Counted from the first letter of the stretch, positions 7,323 through 14,965 are shown. The stretch: 15,407 bases of DNA from JBLNDG01 sp050261415 (GCA_050261415.1 JBLNDG010000224.1:1-15407), one strand, 5' to 3'. Numbers and translations are program-made. Notes: generated from the letters alone by a model not told the origin.

Positions 7323-8598
7323 TGCAATGCTTCAAGAACTAATTGAACTTAGAAGGGGATTTCATCGATGCGCAGAGTCGGGCTGGCTGGAGTTTGAAAC
7401 TACAATCAGAATTATTTCCTATTTGAAAGAGCTTGGGTTGGAAGTTGCATATGGTAAAAGGATACATAGCCAAAGACAAGGATTACCCTCGAAGCAACAA
7501 ATGGACAGGCATAAAAATTCAATACAATGCTCGAAATATGACTTTGATACAGAGGAAATACTGCAAGGTTATACAGGTGCTGTGGGAATCCTTGATACAA
7601 AAATACCCGGTCCTACGGTAGCCCTGCGCTTTGACATTGATGCCAACGATATTGAGGAGGCACAAGAAGACCACAGGCCTGTCAGAGAAGGCTTCGCTTC
7701 AAAGAATAAAGGCATGATGCATGCATGCGGACATGATGGGCATATTGCTATAGGTTTGACTGCGGCCAAATATCTGTCCTCCAGGCGAAAAGACTTAAAA
7801 GGGAAAATCATATTTATATTTCAGCCGGCGGAAGAAGGGGTCAGAGGTGCAAAAAGCCTGGTACTGAGCGGATTACTTAAGGATGTTGATTATATATTGT
7901 CAGGGCATATCGGTTTTATGGGCAAAGAAAATGAAATAGTGTGCGGTGTAGGCGGCTTCTTGGCAACCAACAAGCTTGACGTTTATTATCACGGACAGTC
8001 AGCCCATGCCGGTGCTTGTCCGGAATTGGGAAGAAATGCTCTTCTGGCAGGAGCCAATTGTGCAATAAATCTTCATACTCTGACGCAATACAGCAGCGGT
8101 ATGAGCAGGGTAAATGTAGGAACCTTTCGAAGCGGAACTGCGAGGAATGCAGTAGCGGCAGAAGCAAAGCTGCAACTGGAAACCCGTGGAGAGACTCAGG
8201 AGATTAATGAGGACTTGCAGAGAAGAGCATATGAAGTGATTGAAGCCAGTGCAAAGATGTACGGAGTAAGCTGTGAAATTGTAGAGGCAGGCAGCGCTCC
8301 TGCCTACCAATACGTGAGGAATGACTTTTCAGCCCGGGTACTTGCTTTGTTGAAATCAAAAGGCTTCAATGTTTTGGAAGGAGCATCTCTGGGAGGTTCC
8401 GAAGATGTCAGCTACATGTTCCACGAGGTTGAGAAAAACGGAGGTACTGCGCTATACCTGGTATTTGGTACAAAGCTTAATGCTCCGCATCATCATCCCT
8501 CCTTTGATTTTGATGAAGCAGCGCTGGAAAACGGATTCCGGTGCTATTCAGAAATTGTACTGGATTTGTTAATGAAGACTAAAGATATTGTTAGTTGA
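7315..8598 (+). CDS. abgA: AbgA-like p-aminobenzoyl-glutamate hydrolase subunit (M20 family)
   Basis: This 427-residue M20 enzyme resembles E. coli AbgA, one subunit of the hydrolase that splits p-aminobenzoyl-glutamate into p-aminobenzoate and glutamate. AbgA-specific traits include the opening RRGFHRCAESGWLEFET, the extra stretch with a GLP motif at about residues 45-85 before GYTGAVGILDT, and the segment HRPVREGFASKNKGMMHACG. Metal-site motifs are HACGHDGH at 136-143, QPAEEG from 170, GSED at 361-364 and HHHPSFDFDE from 392. ATG 7315 lies inside the end of the previous gene; a weak TAGGAAG site precedes it by about eleven bases, and coupling probably helps initiation. GTG 7303 is possible but has no site. 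With AbgT and the other M20 enzyme it forms a three-gene operon. In E. coli AbgA needs AbgB; here the partner is a different M20 type, so subunit make-up is open. Confidence 0.88.
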   Translation: MNSAMLQELIELRRGFHRCAESGWLEFETTIRIISYLKELGLEVAYGKRIHSQRQGLPSKQQMDRHKNSIQCSKYDFDTEEILQGYTGAVGILDTKIPGPTVALRFDIDANDIEEAQEDHRPVREGFASKNKGMMHACGHDGHIAIGLTAAKYLSSRRKDLKGKIIFIFQPAEEGVRGAKSLVLSGLLKDVDYILSGHIGFMGKENEIVCGVGGFLATNKLDVYYHGQSAHAGACPELGRNALLAGANCAINLHTLTQYSSGMSRVNVGTFRSGTARNAVAAEAKLQLETRGETQEINEDLQRRAYEVIEASAKMYGVSCEIVEAGSAPAYQYVRNDFSARVLALLKSKGFNVLEGASLGGSEDVSYMFHEVEKNGGTALYLVFGTKLNAPHHHPSFDFDEAALENGFRCYSEIVLDLLMKTKDIVS

Positions 8599-8644
8599 AC
8601 GGAATAAAGATGTGAACTGCTGGATAAAATCAAGCCATTGTATT

Positions 8645-8681
8645 AAAAGCACTACATTCGCTTATAGAATGTAGTGCTTTT
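8645..8681. terminator. Bidirectional terminator hairpin
   Basis: AAAAGCACTACATTC (8645-8659) and GAATGTAGTGCTTTT (8667-8681) form a perfect 15-bp stem with loop GCTTATA. A-run and T-run flank both sides, so it can act on either strand. It ends the abg operon and also sits 15 bases past the stop of the minus-strand remnant at 8696, fitting a former convergent gene pair. Confidence 0.9.
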
Positions 8682-8695
8682 GTATTATTGCCACT

Positions 8696-8815
8696 TTACT
8701 CTTTTGTTCCCATGCCAGTGATTTGAATTAGCCCATGGTAACTGCCGGTTATGTTAATAACTGCATGATTTTCATTGTGATATACCTCAAAGTAATATTT
8801 GGATATTTCGGTGGA
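8696..8815 (-). pseudogene. 3' end of an unidentified minus-strand gene
   Basis: On the minus strand a frame ending in TAA (8698-8696) encodes a protein-like tail that includes EISKYYFEVYHNENHAVINI followed by TGSYHGLIQITGMGTKE. No start codon exists; upstream the frame runs into TGA codons within the SigI-like fragment, and the protein-like character ends at about 8815, just where that fragment begins. The stop lies directly before a hairpin able to terminate minus-strand transcription. I read it as the C-terminus of a gene cut by a deletion or rearrangement. I do not recognise the family, and at about 35 to 40 codons chance cannot be fully excluded. Confidence 0.4.
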
Positions 8816-8962
8816 GACAAAAGGGAGCATGAAAAGCTGACTGAGGAGTATATGCCGTTCATCATAAAGGCGGTATCCTCGAGAACCAACCGCTATATTG
8901 AGACGGAAAACAGTGAGGAATTCATGGTTGGATTTGAAGCCTTTGATTATGTAAAAGAATAA
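8813..8962 (+). pseudogene. Fragment of a SigI-like RNA polymerase sigma factor (region 2)
   Basis: From about 8813 the + strand encodes GDKREHEKLTEEYMPFIIKA followed by VSSRTNRYIETENSEEFMVG and FEAFDYVKE, then TAA. This matches the N-terminal conserved region of SigI-type sigma factors, where a 'GD...L..EY.PFI.K..S....RYIE...S.EFS.G..AFNEAI' pattern is usual. The family needs about 240 residues; here only about 48 remain, ending within the AFNEAI motif. The ORF can be extended upstream to ATG 8735, but that part has no ribosome site, and the opposite strand there is more protein-like. SigI factors work with RsgI anti-sigma sensors in heat or polysaccharide sensing, and several copies are common in cellulolytic clostridia. 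The fragment cannot act as a sigma factor. Confidence 0.55.
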
Positions 8963-9052
8963 TATGAAATTAATTCGTCGCGCTAACTAGTGCATTAAGT
9001 ATAAATTAGCAATATTTGTATGACTGTATATGCGCGGTCGTTTCATCAAATA

Positions 9053-9075
9053 CTAGGCATTGATTAATGCCTTAG
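9053..9075 (+). repeat. Inverted repeat spanning the likely TTG start of the MYG1 gene
   Basis: CTAGGCATT (9053-9061) pairs with AATGCCTTAG (9066-9075) with one bulged base and loop GATT. The TTG codon at 9060-9062 lies in the stem and loop, so folding of the mRNA could hide the start. There is no T run, so it is not a terminator. Confidence 0.4.
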
Positions 9076-10061
9076 TAAAGAGAAGTGATATTATTAATAC
9101 AAAAAAGGAATCCAAAAGAATTGGTACCCATGATGGCTGGTTTCATGCCGACGAAGTAATGGCGACAGCTGTCCTTGAAAAGCTTTATGATGTAGAAGTC
9201 GTAAGAACCAGGTATATGGAGATACTTGATAGTCTTGATATAGTGTATGATGTAGGGGATGGTGAATTCGACCATCACAATATCGAGAAGCAGCACCGCG
9301 AAAACGGTACACCATATGCAGCCTGCGGCTTAATCTGGCGGAGGTTCGGTGCAGAAGTCATACATTCGGAATACCCGGAATTGTCCCCAGAAGACGCAGC
9401 TGTGGTTTTCCAACATATTGATTTGGGGATAATACAGGGTATTGATGCAATTGATAATGGCCTTCGGACAGTTATAAACATTATTCCTACAATGAATATA
9501 TCGACTATTATATCCGGTTTTAATCCCCCATGGGATGCCGTTTTGTCCACTACTGACCAGTACTTTCATGAAGCGGTCAGACTTGCGTACTCAGTGCTTG
9601 ATAATGTATTAAACGAGCAAGCTGCCGTAATGAAGGCAAAGGCGCAGATAGCGGAAGTTTATAAGAAGCGCATCAGGCAGGAAGTTCTTATTTTGGATGA
9701 GCCTTATCCATGGGCAACAGCAATAAATGAAATAGATACCAGGAAAGAAGTATTATTTGTTATTTTCCCGAGGGATAAAGAATTCTTGATACAGACAGTG
9801 CGGGGCAGCGGGGGGCCTTTCGGAAACAGGAAGAGTCTTCCCAAGTCCTGGGCAGGCAAACGGGAGAATGGGCTTAACGAAGTAATTGGCATTAATGATG
9901 CGATTTTTTGCCATCCGGCAAGGTTTATCGCCGGAGCCGGGTCCTTTGAGAGCATTTTAAAAATGGCTGATATTGCAGTTAATAAACCTGTTGAAAAGGT
10001 CAGAAGGGGATTTTTGCATACCCTGAGAAGATTGACATTACGCAGACCAATAAATAGATAA
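9060..10061 (+). CDS. MYG1/UPF0160 family protein (DHH-like predicted phosphoesterase)
   Basis: This 333-residue protein has the MYG1 (UPF0160) signature: IGTHDGWFHADEVMATAVL at about residues 21-39, then DVGDGEFDHHN at 64-74, a DHH-like metal site. The human member is reported as a 3'-5' RNA exonuclease; the bacterial role is unsettled. Later family features are PYAACGLIWRRFG, the IDAIDNG stretch, and a C-terminal region with GSGGPFGNRKSLPKSWAG and FCHPARFIAGAGS. The start is odd: the only ordinary start codon in frame is TTG 9060, which has only a weak site and lies in a hairpin, while relatives begin just before the IGTH motif. There an AAGGA (9105-9109) precedes ATT 9120, so initiation at a rare ATT, or a lost ATG, is possible. 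It has its own terminator and looks like a single-gene transcript. Confidence 0.85.
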   Translation: MINALVKRSDIINTKKESKRIGTHDGWFHADEVMATAVLEKLYDVEVVRTRYMEILDSLDIVYDVGDGEFDHHNIEKQHRENGTPYAACGLIWRRFGAEVIHSEYPELSPEDAAVVFQHIDLGIIQGIDAIDNGLRTVINIIPTMNISTIISGFNPPWDAVLSTTDQYFHEAVRLAYSVLDNVLNEQAAVMKAKAQIAEVYKKRIRQEVLILDEPYPWATAINEIDTRKEVLFVIFPRDKEFLIQTVRGSGGPFGNRKSLPKSWAGKRENGLNEVIGINDAIFCHPARFIAGAGSFESILKMADIAVNKPVEKVRRGFLHTLRRLTLRRPINR

Positions 10062-10084
10062 AAGCCGCACATTGTGCGGCTTTT
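10060..10084 (+). terminator. Terminator after the MYG1 gene
   Basis: AAAAGCCGCAC (10060-10070) and GTGCGGCTTTT (10074-10084) form a perfect 11-bp stem with a three-base loop, overlapping the stop codon. The A/T-flanked stem could work on both strands. Confidence 0.9.
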
Positions 10085-10111
10085 ATTACCCTTATTACTA
10101 ATGATGTATTT

Positions 10112-10139
10112 TTGTAAACAAATAATATTATGGTATAAT
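10112..10139 (+). promoter_or_regulatory. Sigma-A-type promoter for the sigma-54 activator gene
   Basis: TTGTAA (10112-10117) and a perfect TATAAT (10134-10139) are separated by 16 bases, and TG one base before the -10 gives an extended -10 box. The start point would be near 10146, leaving about 85 bases of leader before the activator's ATG. Confidence 0.6.
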
Positions 10140-10153
10140 ATTGATTAAATATT

Positions 10154-10170
10154 GTAGCAATATTATGTAA
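10154..10170. promoter_or_regulatory. Possible autoregulatory half-site in the activator leader
   Basis: GTAGCAATAT at 10154-10163 equals the reverse complement of the first ten bases of the repeat at 12148-12157, and TATTATGTAA (10161-10170) recurs exactly at 12125-12134 beside the activator's presumed binding sites. It lies just downstream of the predicted start point. The AT-rich composition makes this weak evidence. Confidence 0.3.
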
Positions 10171-10230
10171 ATTATACGAACGGATTTTTACTTGATATAT
10201 TATGAGGATAACCACAAGGGGGTTACTGCA

Positions 10231-12120
10231 ATGATAAAGGACATTGTATTGGTTTCGCCATTTGCAACACTGCATGAGACGGCAATGCGTATTGTTGAGG
10301 AACGCGGCTATGCTGATATAGTCAATGTGGTGTCGGGGGATTTGTGCCAGGGGGATATGACAGCGCTGCAATCAATTGTCAAGGGTGCCAATGTGATCAT
10401 TTCCAGGGGCGGCACTTACTCGCGAATCTGTGCTGTTGTGAATGTCCCGGTTGTAGAGATTAAGCTTACCGCTTTTGATGTATTTAACAGCTTGAAGAAG
10501 GTTCACCATATCCATGAGCCCATAGCTATAATAGGCTATCAAAATGTAATACAGGGCTATGATATTATTGAAGATTTGATTGTTGACCGGAATATTATAA
10601 AGATAACCCTGGATAATGCCGTATCGGTTGAGGAGCAGATCCGACGATGCATAAACCAGAGCATCAAGGTATTTGTCGGTGACAGCATTGTGAACCGTAT
10701 CGCGAAGGAATACGGATATGAGAGCCATATGATTGAATCCGGTGAAGAGGCGATTATAAATGCCGTTGAGGAGGCAATTCGGGTGTTGCGTGCAACACAG
10801 GCTGAACGTGAGCGTATGCAGCGGTTTATGGCGGTAATTGACAATACCAGCGACGGCGTAATAGCAACGGACAAAGATAACCGCATCAATGTATTTAACG
10901 TTAATGCGGAAAAAATACTTGGTATTTCAAAGGAAGCTGTAATAGGCCGTACTATGCTGGATGCAATTGGTGATAATGCGCTTACCCGTATAGCGCTTTC
11001 AAATCAGGCCAAGGTTGATTCCATTCACAGCGTGGGTAATGCTGAGTTGGCGATCAACCATGTGCCTATTGTGGTAGGCAGCGAGAATATGGGTAGTATT
11101 ATTACCTTTCAGGATATAACAAAGATTCAGAGCCTTGAAAAAAAGATACGTATCAGGCTTAGTGAAAAGGGCTTTATTGCCCGCTATACTTTTGACAATA
11201 TTATCTTTAAGAGCCCGGTAATGCGCCGCTGTATTGAACGGGCCCGTACCTACGGTAATTATGATTCTTCCGTTTTAATAAGCGGGCCAAGCGGTGTAGG
11301 TAAAGAACTGCTGGCACAGTCGATACACAATGTCAGCCGACGTGCAACCGGCCCATTTGTTCCTATCAACTGTGCAGCGCTGCCGTCAGCATTAATTGAA
11401 AGTGAATTGTTCGGTTATGAGGAAGGTGCCTTTACAGGAGCAAAAAAAGGAGGAAAGGCCGGCCTTTTTGAATTGGCTCATGGAGGTACCATATTCCTTG
11501 ACGAAATCAGTGAACTGCCGCTGGACTTACAAGGGCGTCTGCTGCGTGTGATACAGGAAAAAGAGGTCATGCGTATTGGGGATGATCGTGTAATTCCTGT
11601 TGATGTGCGCGTTATATGTACATCAAACCGTGATTTGAGTGATCAGGTCAGAAACGGTAAATTCAGGAGGGATCTGTTGTATCGAATCAATATTCTAACT
11701 CTCAAAGTACCGCCACTGGATGAGAGGCGTGAGGATATTACAGCACTTGCTGAATTCTTTGTGAAAATTTACGGACAAAAATATGGACGTCTTCCGATGT
11801 CATTGTCAGAGGAGGTCTTGACCTATCTGAAAAACTTTCATTATGAGGGTAATGTGCGTGAGCTGCAAGGCATGATGGAGCGTGCGGTTATTACCTGTGA
11901 GAGCGGAGAGATTCTTGTTGAAGATATTGCGGACGTTTCTGCTGAAACGGCTGCAGGTACCACCGAGCAGCAGGAATTGTTCATGCAGGAGCTGACGCTG
12001 CGCGAACTGGAAAATCAGTATATCGCTTATATTTATGATAAGTACTCCGGCTCCGTTGGAAATGTATGCAAGGTGCTTGGAATTGACCGAAGTACACTTT
12101 GGCGTAAAAAGAAAGCTTGA
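10231..12120 (+). CDS. Sigma-54-dependent activator with PrpR_N, PAS, AAA+ and Fis-type HTH domains
   Basis: This 629-residue cytoplasmic enhancer-binding protein activates sigma-54 promoters by ATP hydrolysis. Domains in order: residues 1 to about 180, PrpR_N-type ligand sensor with the characteristic VIISRGGTYSRI and PVVEIKL; about 196-305, PAS domain (MAVIDNTSDGVIATD); about 321-560, AAA+ core with Walker A GPSGVGKE (352-359), the sigma-54-contacting GAFTGA loop intact at 399-404 and Walker B TIFLDE (420-425); 607-629, Fis-type helix-turn-helix (GSVGNVCKVLGIDRSTLWRK) ending the protein. ATG 10231 follows AAGGGGG (10216-10222) by eight bases, so the upstream TTG is rejected. PrpR_N domains usually bind a small metabolite, which here is likely the substrate or an intermediate of the downstream operon. 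Repeated dyads and a -24/-12 promoter just downstream are its probable targets. Confidence 0.93.
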   Translation: MIKDIVLVSPFATLHETAMRIVEERGYADIVNVVSGDLCQGDMTALQSIVKGANVIISRGGTYSRICAVVNVPVVEIKLTAFDVFNSLKKVHHIHEPIAIIGYQNVIQGYDIIEDLIVDRNIIKITLDNAVSVEEQIRRCINQSIKVFVGDSIVNRIAKEYGYESHMIESGEEAIINAVEEAIRVLRATQAERERMQRFMAVIDNTSDGVIATDKDNRINVFNVNAEKILGISKEAVIGRTMLDAIGDNALTRIALSNQAKVDSIHSVGNAELAINHVPIVVGSENMGSIITFQDITKIQSLEKKIRIRLSEKGFIARYTFDNIIFKSPVMRRCIERARTYGNYDSSVLISGPSGVGKELLAQSIHNVSRRATGPFVPINCAALPSALIESELFGYEEGAFTGAKKGGKAGLFELAHGGTIFLDEISELPLDLQGRLLRVIQEKEVMRIGDDRVIPVDVRVICTSNRDLSDQVRNGKFRRDLLYRINILTLKVPPLDERREDITALAEFFVKIYGQKYGRLPMSLSEEVLTYLKNFHYEGNVRELQGMMERAVITCESGEILVEDIADVSAETAAGTTEQQELFMQELTLRELENQYIAYIYDKYSGSVGNVCKVLGIDRSTLWRKKKA

Positions 12121-12142
12121 TGCATATTATGTAATTTGCAAT

Positions 12143-12191
12143 GTTGCATATTGCTACGTTGCATTGTGCAATATTAGTTGCATTACGCAAC
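12143..12191. promoter_or_regulatory. Triple dyad, probable enhancer sites of the sigma-54 activator
   Basis: Three copies of a 15-bp dyad GTTGC-N5-GCAAC occur: GTTGC-ATATT-GCTAC (12143-12157), GTTGC-ATTGT-GCAAT (12158-12172) and GTTGC-ATTAC-GCAAC (12177-12191, perfect). The first two are directly adjacent and the third is four bases further on; a right half-site GCAAT (12138-12142) continues the 15-base period upstream. They lie about 235-280 bases before the -24 box, a normal distance for enhancer sites, and just after the activator's stop codon. That the activator binds here is inference. Confidence 0.7.
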
Positions 12192-12275
12192 ACGGATAAA
12201 TTATAGACGCCCAATTTATGGATTATTCGCATTATAAAATTATGTATTTATTTAAAATAAACTCATTTTTATCCC

Positions 12276-12303
12276 GTAAAGTATTTTACTTTACAGTTTT
12301 TTT
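12276..12303 (+). terminator. Possible AT-rich terminator
   Basis: GTAAAGTA-TTT-TACTTTAC is a perfect 8-bp hairpin (12276-12294) followed by AG and seven T. The stem has little GC, so it may only pause polymerase; alternatively it is a protein-binding dyad. Confidence 0.45.
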
Positions 12304-12350
12304 AAACACATAGGAAAGTATGAATTTACCTTCCTGCGTGCGGTTTTTCT

Positions 12351-12408
12351 AAAAAGGCTTCTTTGGTATTTTAGGTGCTCCCGAAGAAGCCTTTTTATTT
12401 TTTTATAT
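12351..12408 (+). terminator. Main terminator after the activator gene
   Basis: AAAAAGGCTTCTTTGG (12351-12366) pairs over 16 positions, one of them G-T, with CCGAAGAAGCCTTTTT (12381-12396), followed by a T-rich run. It ends activator transcription only about 17 bases before the -24 box, isolating the operon from read-through. Confidence 0.9.
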
Positions 12409-12424
12409 GAATATTTGAAATGTA

Positions 12425-12438
12425 GGCACACCTTTTGC
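12425..12438 (+). promoter_or_regulatory. Sigma-54 (-24/-12) promoter of the kinase operon
   Basis: AGGCAC-ACCTT-TTGC matches the sigma-54 consensus TGGCAC-N5-TTGC at all bases but the first, with GG at 12425-12426 and GC at 12437-12438 and the obligatory spacing. Transcription would start near 12450, about 93 bases before the kinase ATG. The intact GAFTGA protein encoded just upstream and the triple dyad complete the expected regulatory set. Confidence 0.85.
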
Positions 12439-12542
12439 TTATAAATAACTGTGAAAAGATGTTAAAGGCACATCCTTTATACTTTGGATCTCTCTATTAG
12501 CAGAGCCGGAGAATAATCAATACTGCAAAGGGGCTGTCACGC

Positions 12543-13808
12543 ATGATTTACATTATAGCTGATGATTTAACTGGTGCCAGTGATACGGGTGTTCAGTATA
12601 AAAGACGCAGATTACGTACGCTGATATCTGCAGAAATTGACATGAACCTGATTGATGTTCTATCTGACGACTTTAACGTGGTTTCAATTAATGCCGGAAC
12701 ACGTACGATGCTTCCCCAGGATGCATATGATGCAATTTATGAATTGGTGAAGTGCATTAGGACTAAAGAGTATAAATACATCTACAAAAAGATTGATTCC
12801 GTATTAAGAGGCAATGTGGCGCAGGAGCTGGAAGCGGTGATGGATGCAATGAATGCAGCCGTTGCGGTTGTGGCAACCAGCTATCCTGAAAATGGAAGGA
12901 CCCTTTGCAATGGTATATTGACAATTTCAAACACAAACAGCATCAAACCCGGGATAGACGTTATCAAGCTTTTTGCTGACGGAATGAATGTAAAAGTGCA
13001 GGGAATCGGTCTAACAACAGTCCGCCAAGGTAAGGATGCGGTACAGGGAGCTGTTATGGATGGACGCTCAGAGGGTGCCCGAGTGTTTGTAGTTGATGCA
13101 GTCACTGATGAAGATCTTGCTGTGGTGAGGGATGTATCGTTGGCGCTGGAGGAAAGGGCAATTCTTTGCGGATCAGCCGGTTTGGCAAAGCAGCTCAGTC
13201 TGCTGGAGACTATGGCCGAAGAAGATGAAATAATAGTCCGAGGGAAAAATGGGGTTACACTTGTTATTATTGGTTCACACAATGCTTGTACGGCGGAACA
13301 GGTCCAAGCCCTTGCCAGCAAGACAGGAATGCCGGTAATTACGATGTTTACTTCAGATATATTGCAGGGTAAGTATGAGCAGGCAAACCAGGAGCTGCTG
13401 CAGCAGGCAGACAATCTTATCAGCGGTGGCTGCAGGCTGCTGGCTATAGTAGTGGATACTCTTATGCCTGGGTTTATCAGTTCGACTAATGACAGCGAGA
13501 GTATGATAGGGGATTCATTAAGGATTGCAAATGCAATGGGCAGCTTTGCAAGGCAGCTTTGTGAGCGCTATCCGGTAAGCTCAATCCTGTCATCAGGCGG
13601 GGATACATCGCTGGCCGTACTAAAGGCACTTAATGCCAAGGGTATTGAGCTGGATGCAGAAATAGTACCTGGAGTGCCTGCCGGACGTCTGATTGGGGGT
13701 ATGGCGGAAGGAATGACTATTGTGACCAAGTCCGGGGGATTTGGAAAAAGGGATTGCCTCATCCATTCAATAGAATACTTAGAGAAGAAGAGTAGAAAGA
13801 AGGGATAG
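12543..13808 (+). CDS. Four-carbon acid sugar kinase family protein (DUF1537; DtnK/OtnK-like)
   Basis: This 421-residue cytoplasmic kinase belongs to the DUF1537 family, whose characterised members phosphorylate four-carbon sugar acids (D-threonate, 2-oxo-tetronate and D-erythronate kinases). N-terminal substrate-binding motifs are ADDLTGASDTG at 6-16, KKIDSVLRG at 82-90, and ATSYPENGRT at 111-120. CGSAGLAKQL at 209-218 closes the first domain. The C-terminal nucleotide-binding domain shows SSGGDTS at 350-356, PGVPAG at 376-381 and VTKSGGFG at 394-401. The length is typical. ATG 12543 follows AAAGGGG (12527-12533) by nine bases. As first gene after the sigma-54 promoter, and with a PdxA homologue two genes on, it best fits the D-threonate-type route in which the acid is 4-phosphorylated. 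The specific sugar acid cannot be read from sequence. Confidence 0.9.
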   Translation: MIYIIADDLTGASDTGVQYKRRRLRTLISAEIDMNLIDVLSDDFNVVSINAGTRTMLPQDAYDAIYELVKCIRTKEYKYIYKKIDSVLRGNVAQELEAVMDAMNAAVAVVATSYPENGRTLCNGILTISNTNSIKPGIDVIKLFADGMNVKVQGIGLTTVRQGKDAVQGAVMDGRSEGARVFVVDAVTDEDLAVVRDVSLALEERAILCGSAGLAKQLSLLETMAEEDEIIVRGKNGVTLVIIGSHNACTAEQVQALASKTGMPVITMFTSDILQGKYEQANQELLQQADNLISGGCRLLAIVVDTLMPGFISSTNDSESMIGDSLRIANAMGSFARQLCERYPVSSILSSGGDTSLAVLKALNAKGIELDAEIVPGVPAGRLIGGMAEGMTIVTKSGGFGKRDCLIHSIEYLEKKSRKKG

Positions 13809-13810
13809 AT

Positions 13811-14965
13811 ATGAAACAATATGAGTTGACTATTCCCGGTTATGTTCATGGCGGAGAAAATGCTGTCGCAAAGCTCACCGATATAATTGCAGCAGAAAAG
13901 GCATCAAGAGTCATTGTATTTACGGATAAAGGCGTGTTGGGCACCGGTATATGCGACAGTGTGTTTGAACAGATAAAAAAAGCCGGATCCGATTATTGCG
14001 TCATCAGTGATCTTCGCCCGGAACCCTCCACACAGGATGTGACAAAAGCGGTTGAGGCTATCAACAATGCTAATGGGGAACTGGTTGTTGCAGTAGGCGG
14101 CGGCAGCGTAATGGACACTGCAAAGCTTTGTGCAGCTATGAAAGGCGCATCCTACAATATTTACGATTTACTAGAGAACAATGCTCTTATGCAAAAAGGC
14201 CTGCCGACAGTGATGATTCCCACTACCTGTGGTACGGGGAGTGAAGCAACTTTCAACGCAATAGTGGCGGTACCGGAAAAAATGGTGAAGATCGGAATTG
14301 TCAACAAGAATATGCTGGCGGATTATGTACTGCTTGATGGAAACATGATTCGCAAATTACCGTCGAAGATTATTGCAGCTACCGGTATAGATGCTCTCGC
14401 CCATGCTGTTGAGTGCTTTACTTCCAATAAGGCAAACCCATTCAGCGATTTGTATGCTGCAGAAGGCGCAAGGTTGATATTTAAAAACCTTGTACGGGCT
14501 TATAATAATGCTGAGGATATGGCAGCCAAAAATAACATGTTGATTGCTGCATTTTATGGGGGTGTATCAATTGCGGCATCCGGTACGACTGCTGTCCATG
14601 CACTTGCTTATCCCCTAGGCGGCAAGTATCACATTGCCCATGGAGTATCCAACGCTATCATGTTTGCACCTGTAATGAGAGCCAATTTAGAGGCATGTGA
14701 GGACCGGCTGGCGCTTTTGGAGGATATTTTGAATCCGGCAGGGTTTGAAAAAACCTCTGGTGAAAAGGCACAGCGCATGATCAAACGAATTGAAACCATT
14801 GTCAAAGATACTGATATACCATCCAACCTGCATGAATTTGGAATAGGCATGGAGGATATGGATTTCCTAGTCGAAGCAGCTGCTGACTGCAAAAGGCTTT
14901 TGGATAACAACCGCCGAAGCTTGACCAAGGAGGACATCCGGTTAATTTATCGGGAAGTGATATAA
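13811..14965 (+). CDS. Iron-containing alcohol dehydrogenase family protein
   Basis: This 384-residue enzyme is a group III metal-dependent NAD(P)-linked alcohol dehydrogenase. The cofactor motif GGGSVMDTAK is at 97-106, followed by IPTTCGTGSEAT at 136-147. The four metal ligands are seen as Asp194 and His198 (GIDALAHAVE), His263 (AVHALAYPLGG) and His277 (IAHGVSNAIM). The length is normal. ATG 13811 is two bases after the kinase stop, with GAAGGGAT just upstream, so the genes are tightly coupled. It would interconvert an alcohol or hydroxy group and a carbonyl. It is not required by the known kinase/PdxA2 D-threonate route, so it may oxidise a precursor to the kinase substrate or reduce a product such as an aldehyde for redox balance; that is inference. 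Confidence 0.92.
   Translation: MKQYELTIPGYVHGGENAVAKLTDIIAAEKASRVIVFTDKGVLGTGICDSVFEQIKKAGSDYCVISDLRPEPSTQDVTKAVEAINNANGELVVAVGGGSVMDTAKLCAAMKGASYNIYDLLENNALMQKGLPTVMIPTTCGTGSEATFNAIVAVPEKMVKIGIVNKNMLADYVLLDGNMIRKLPSKIIAATGIDALAHAVECFTSNKANPFSDLYAAEGARLIFKNLVRAYNNAEDMAAKNNMLIAAFYGGVSIAASGTTAVHALAYPLGGKYHIAHGVSNAIMFAPVMRANLEACEDRLALLEDILNPAGFEKTSGEKAQRMIKRIETIVKDTDIPSNLHEFGIGMEDMDFLVEAAADCKRLLDNNRRSLTKEDIRLIYREVI

Noticed and set aside
8735..8812. N-terminal extension of the SigI-like fragment from ATG 8735
   Set aside because: No ribosome site, hydrophobic filler unlike SigI, and the opposite strand is the more protein-like reading here.
12467..12482. Second sigma-54-like box (GGCAC-N5-TTAT)
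   Set aside because: The essential GC of the -12 element is missing, so only the site at 12425-12438 is called; the stretch may be an imperfect duplication of it.
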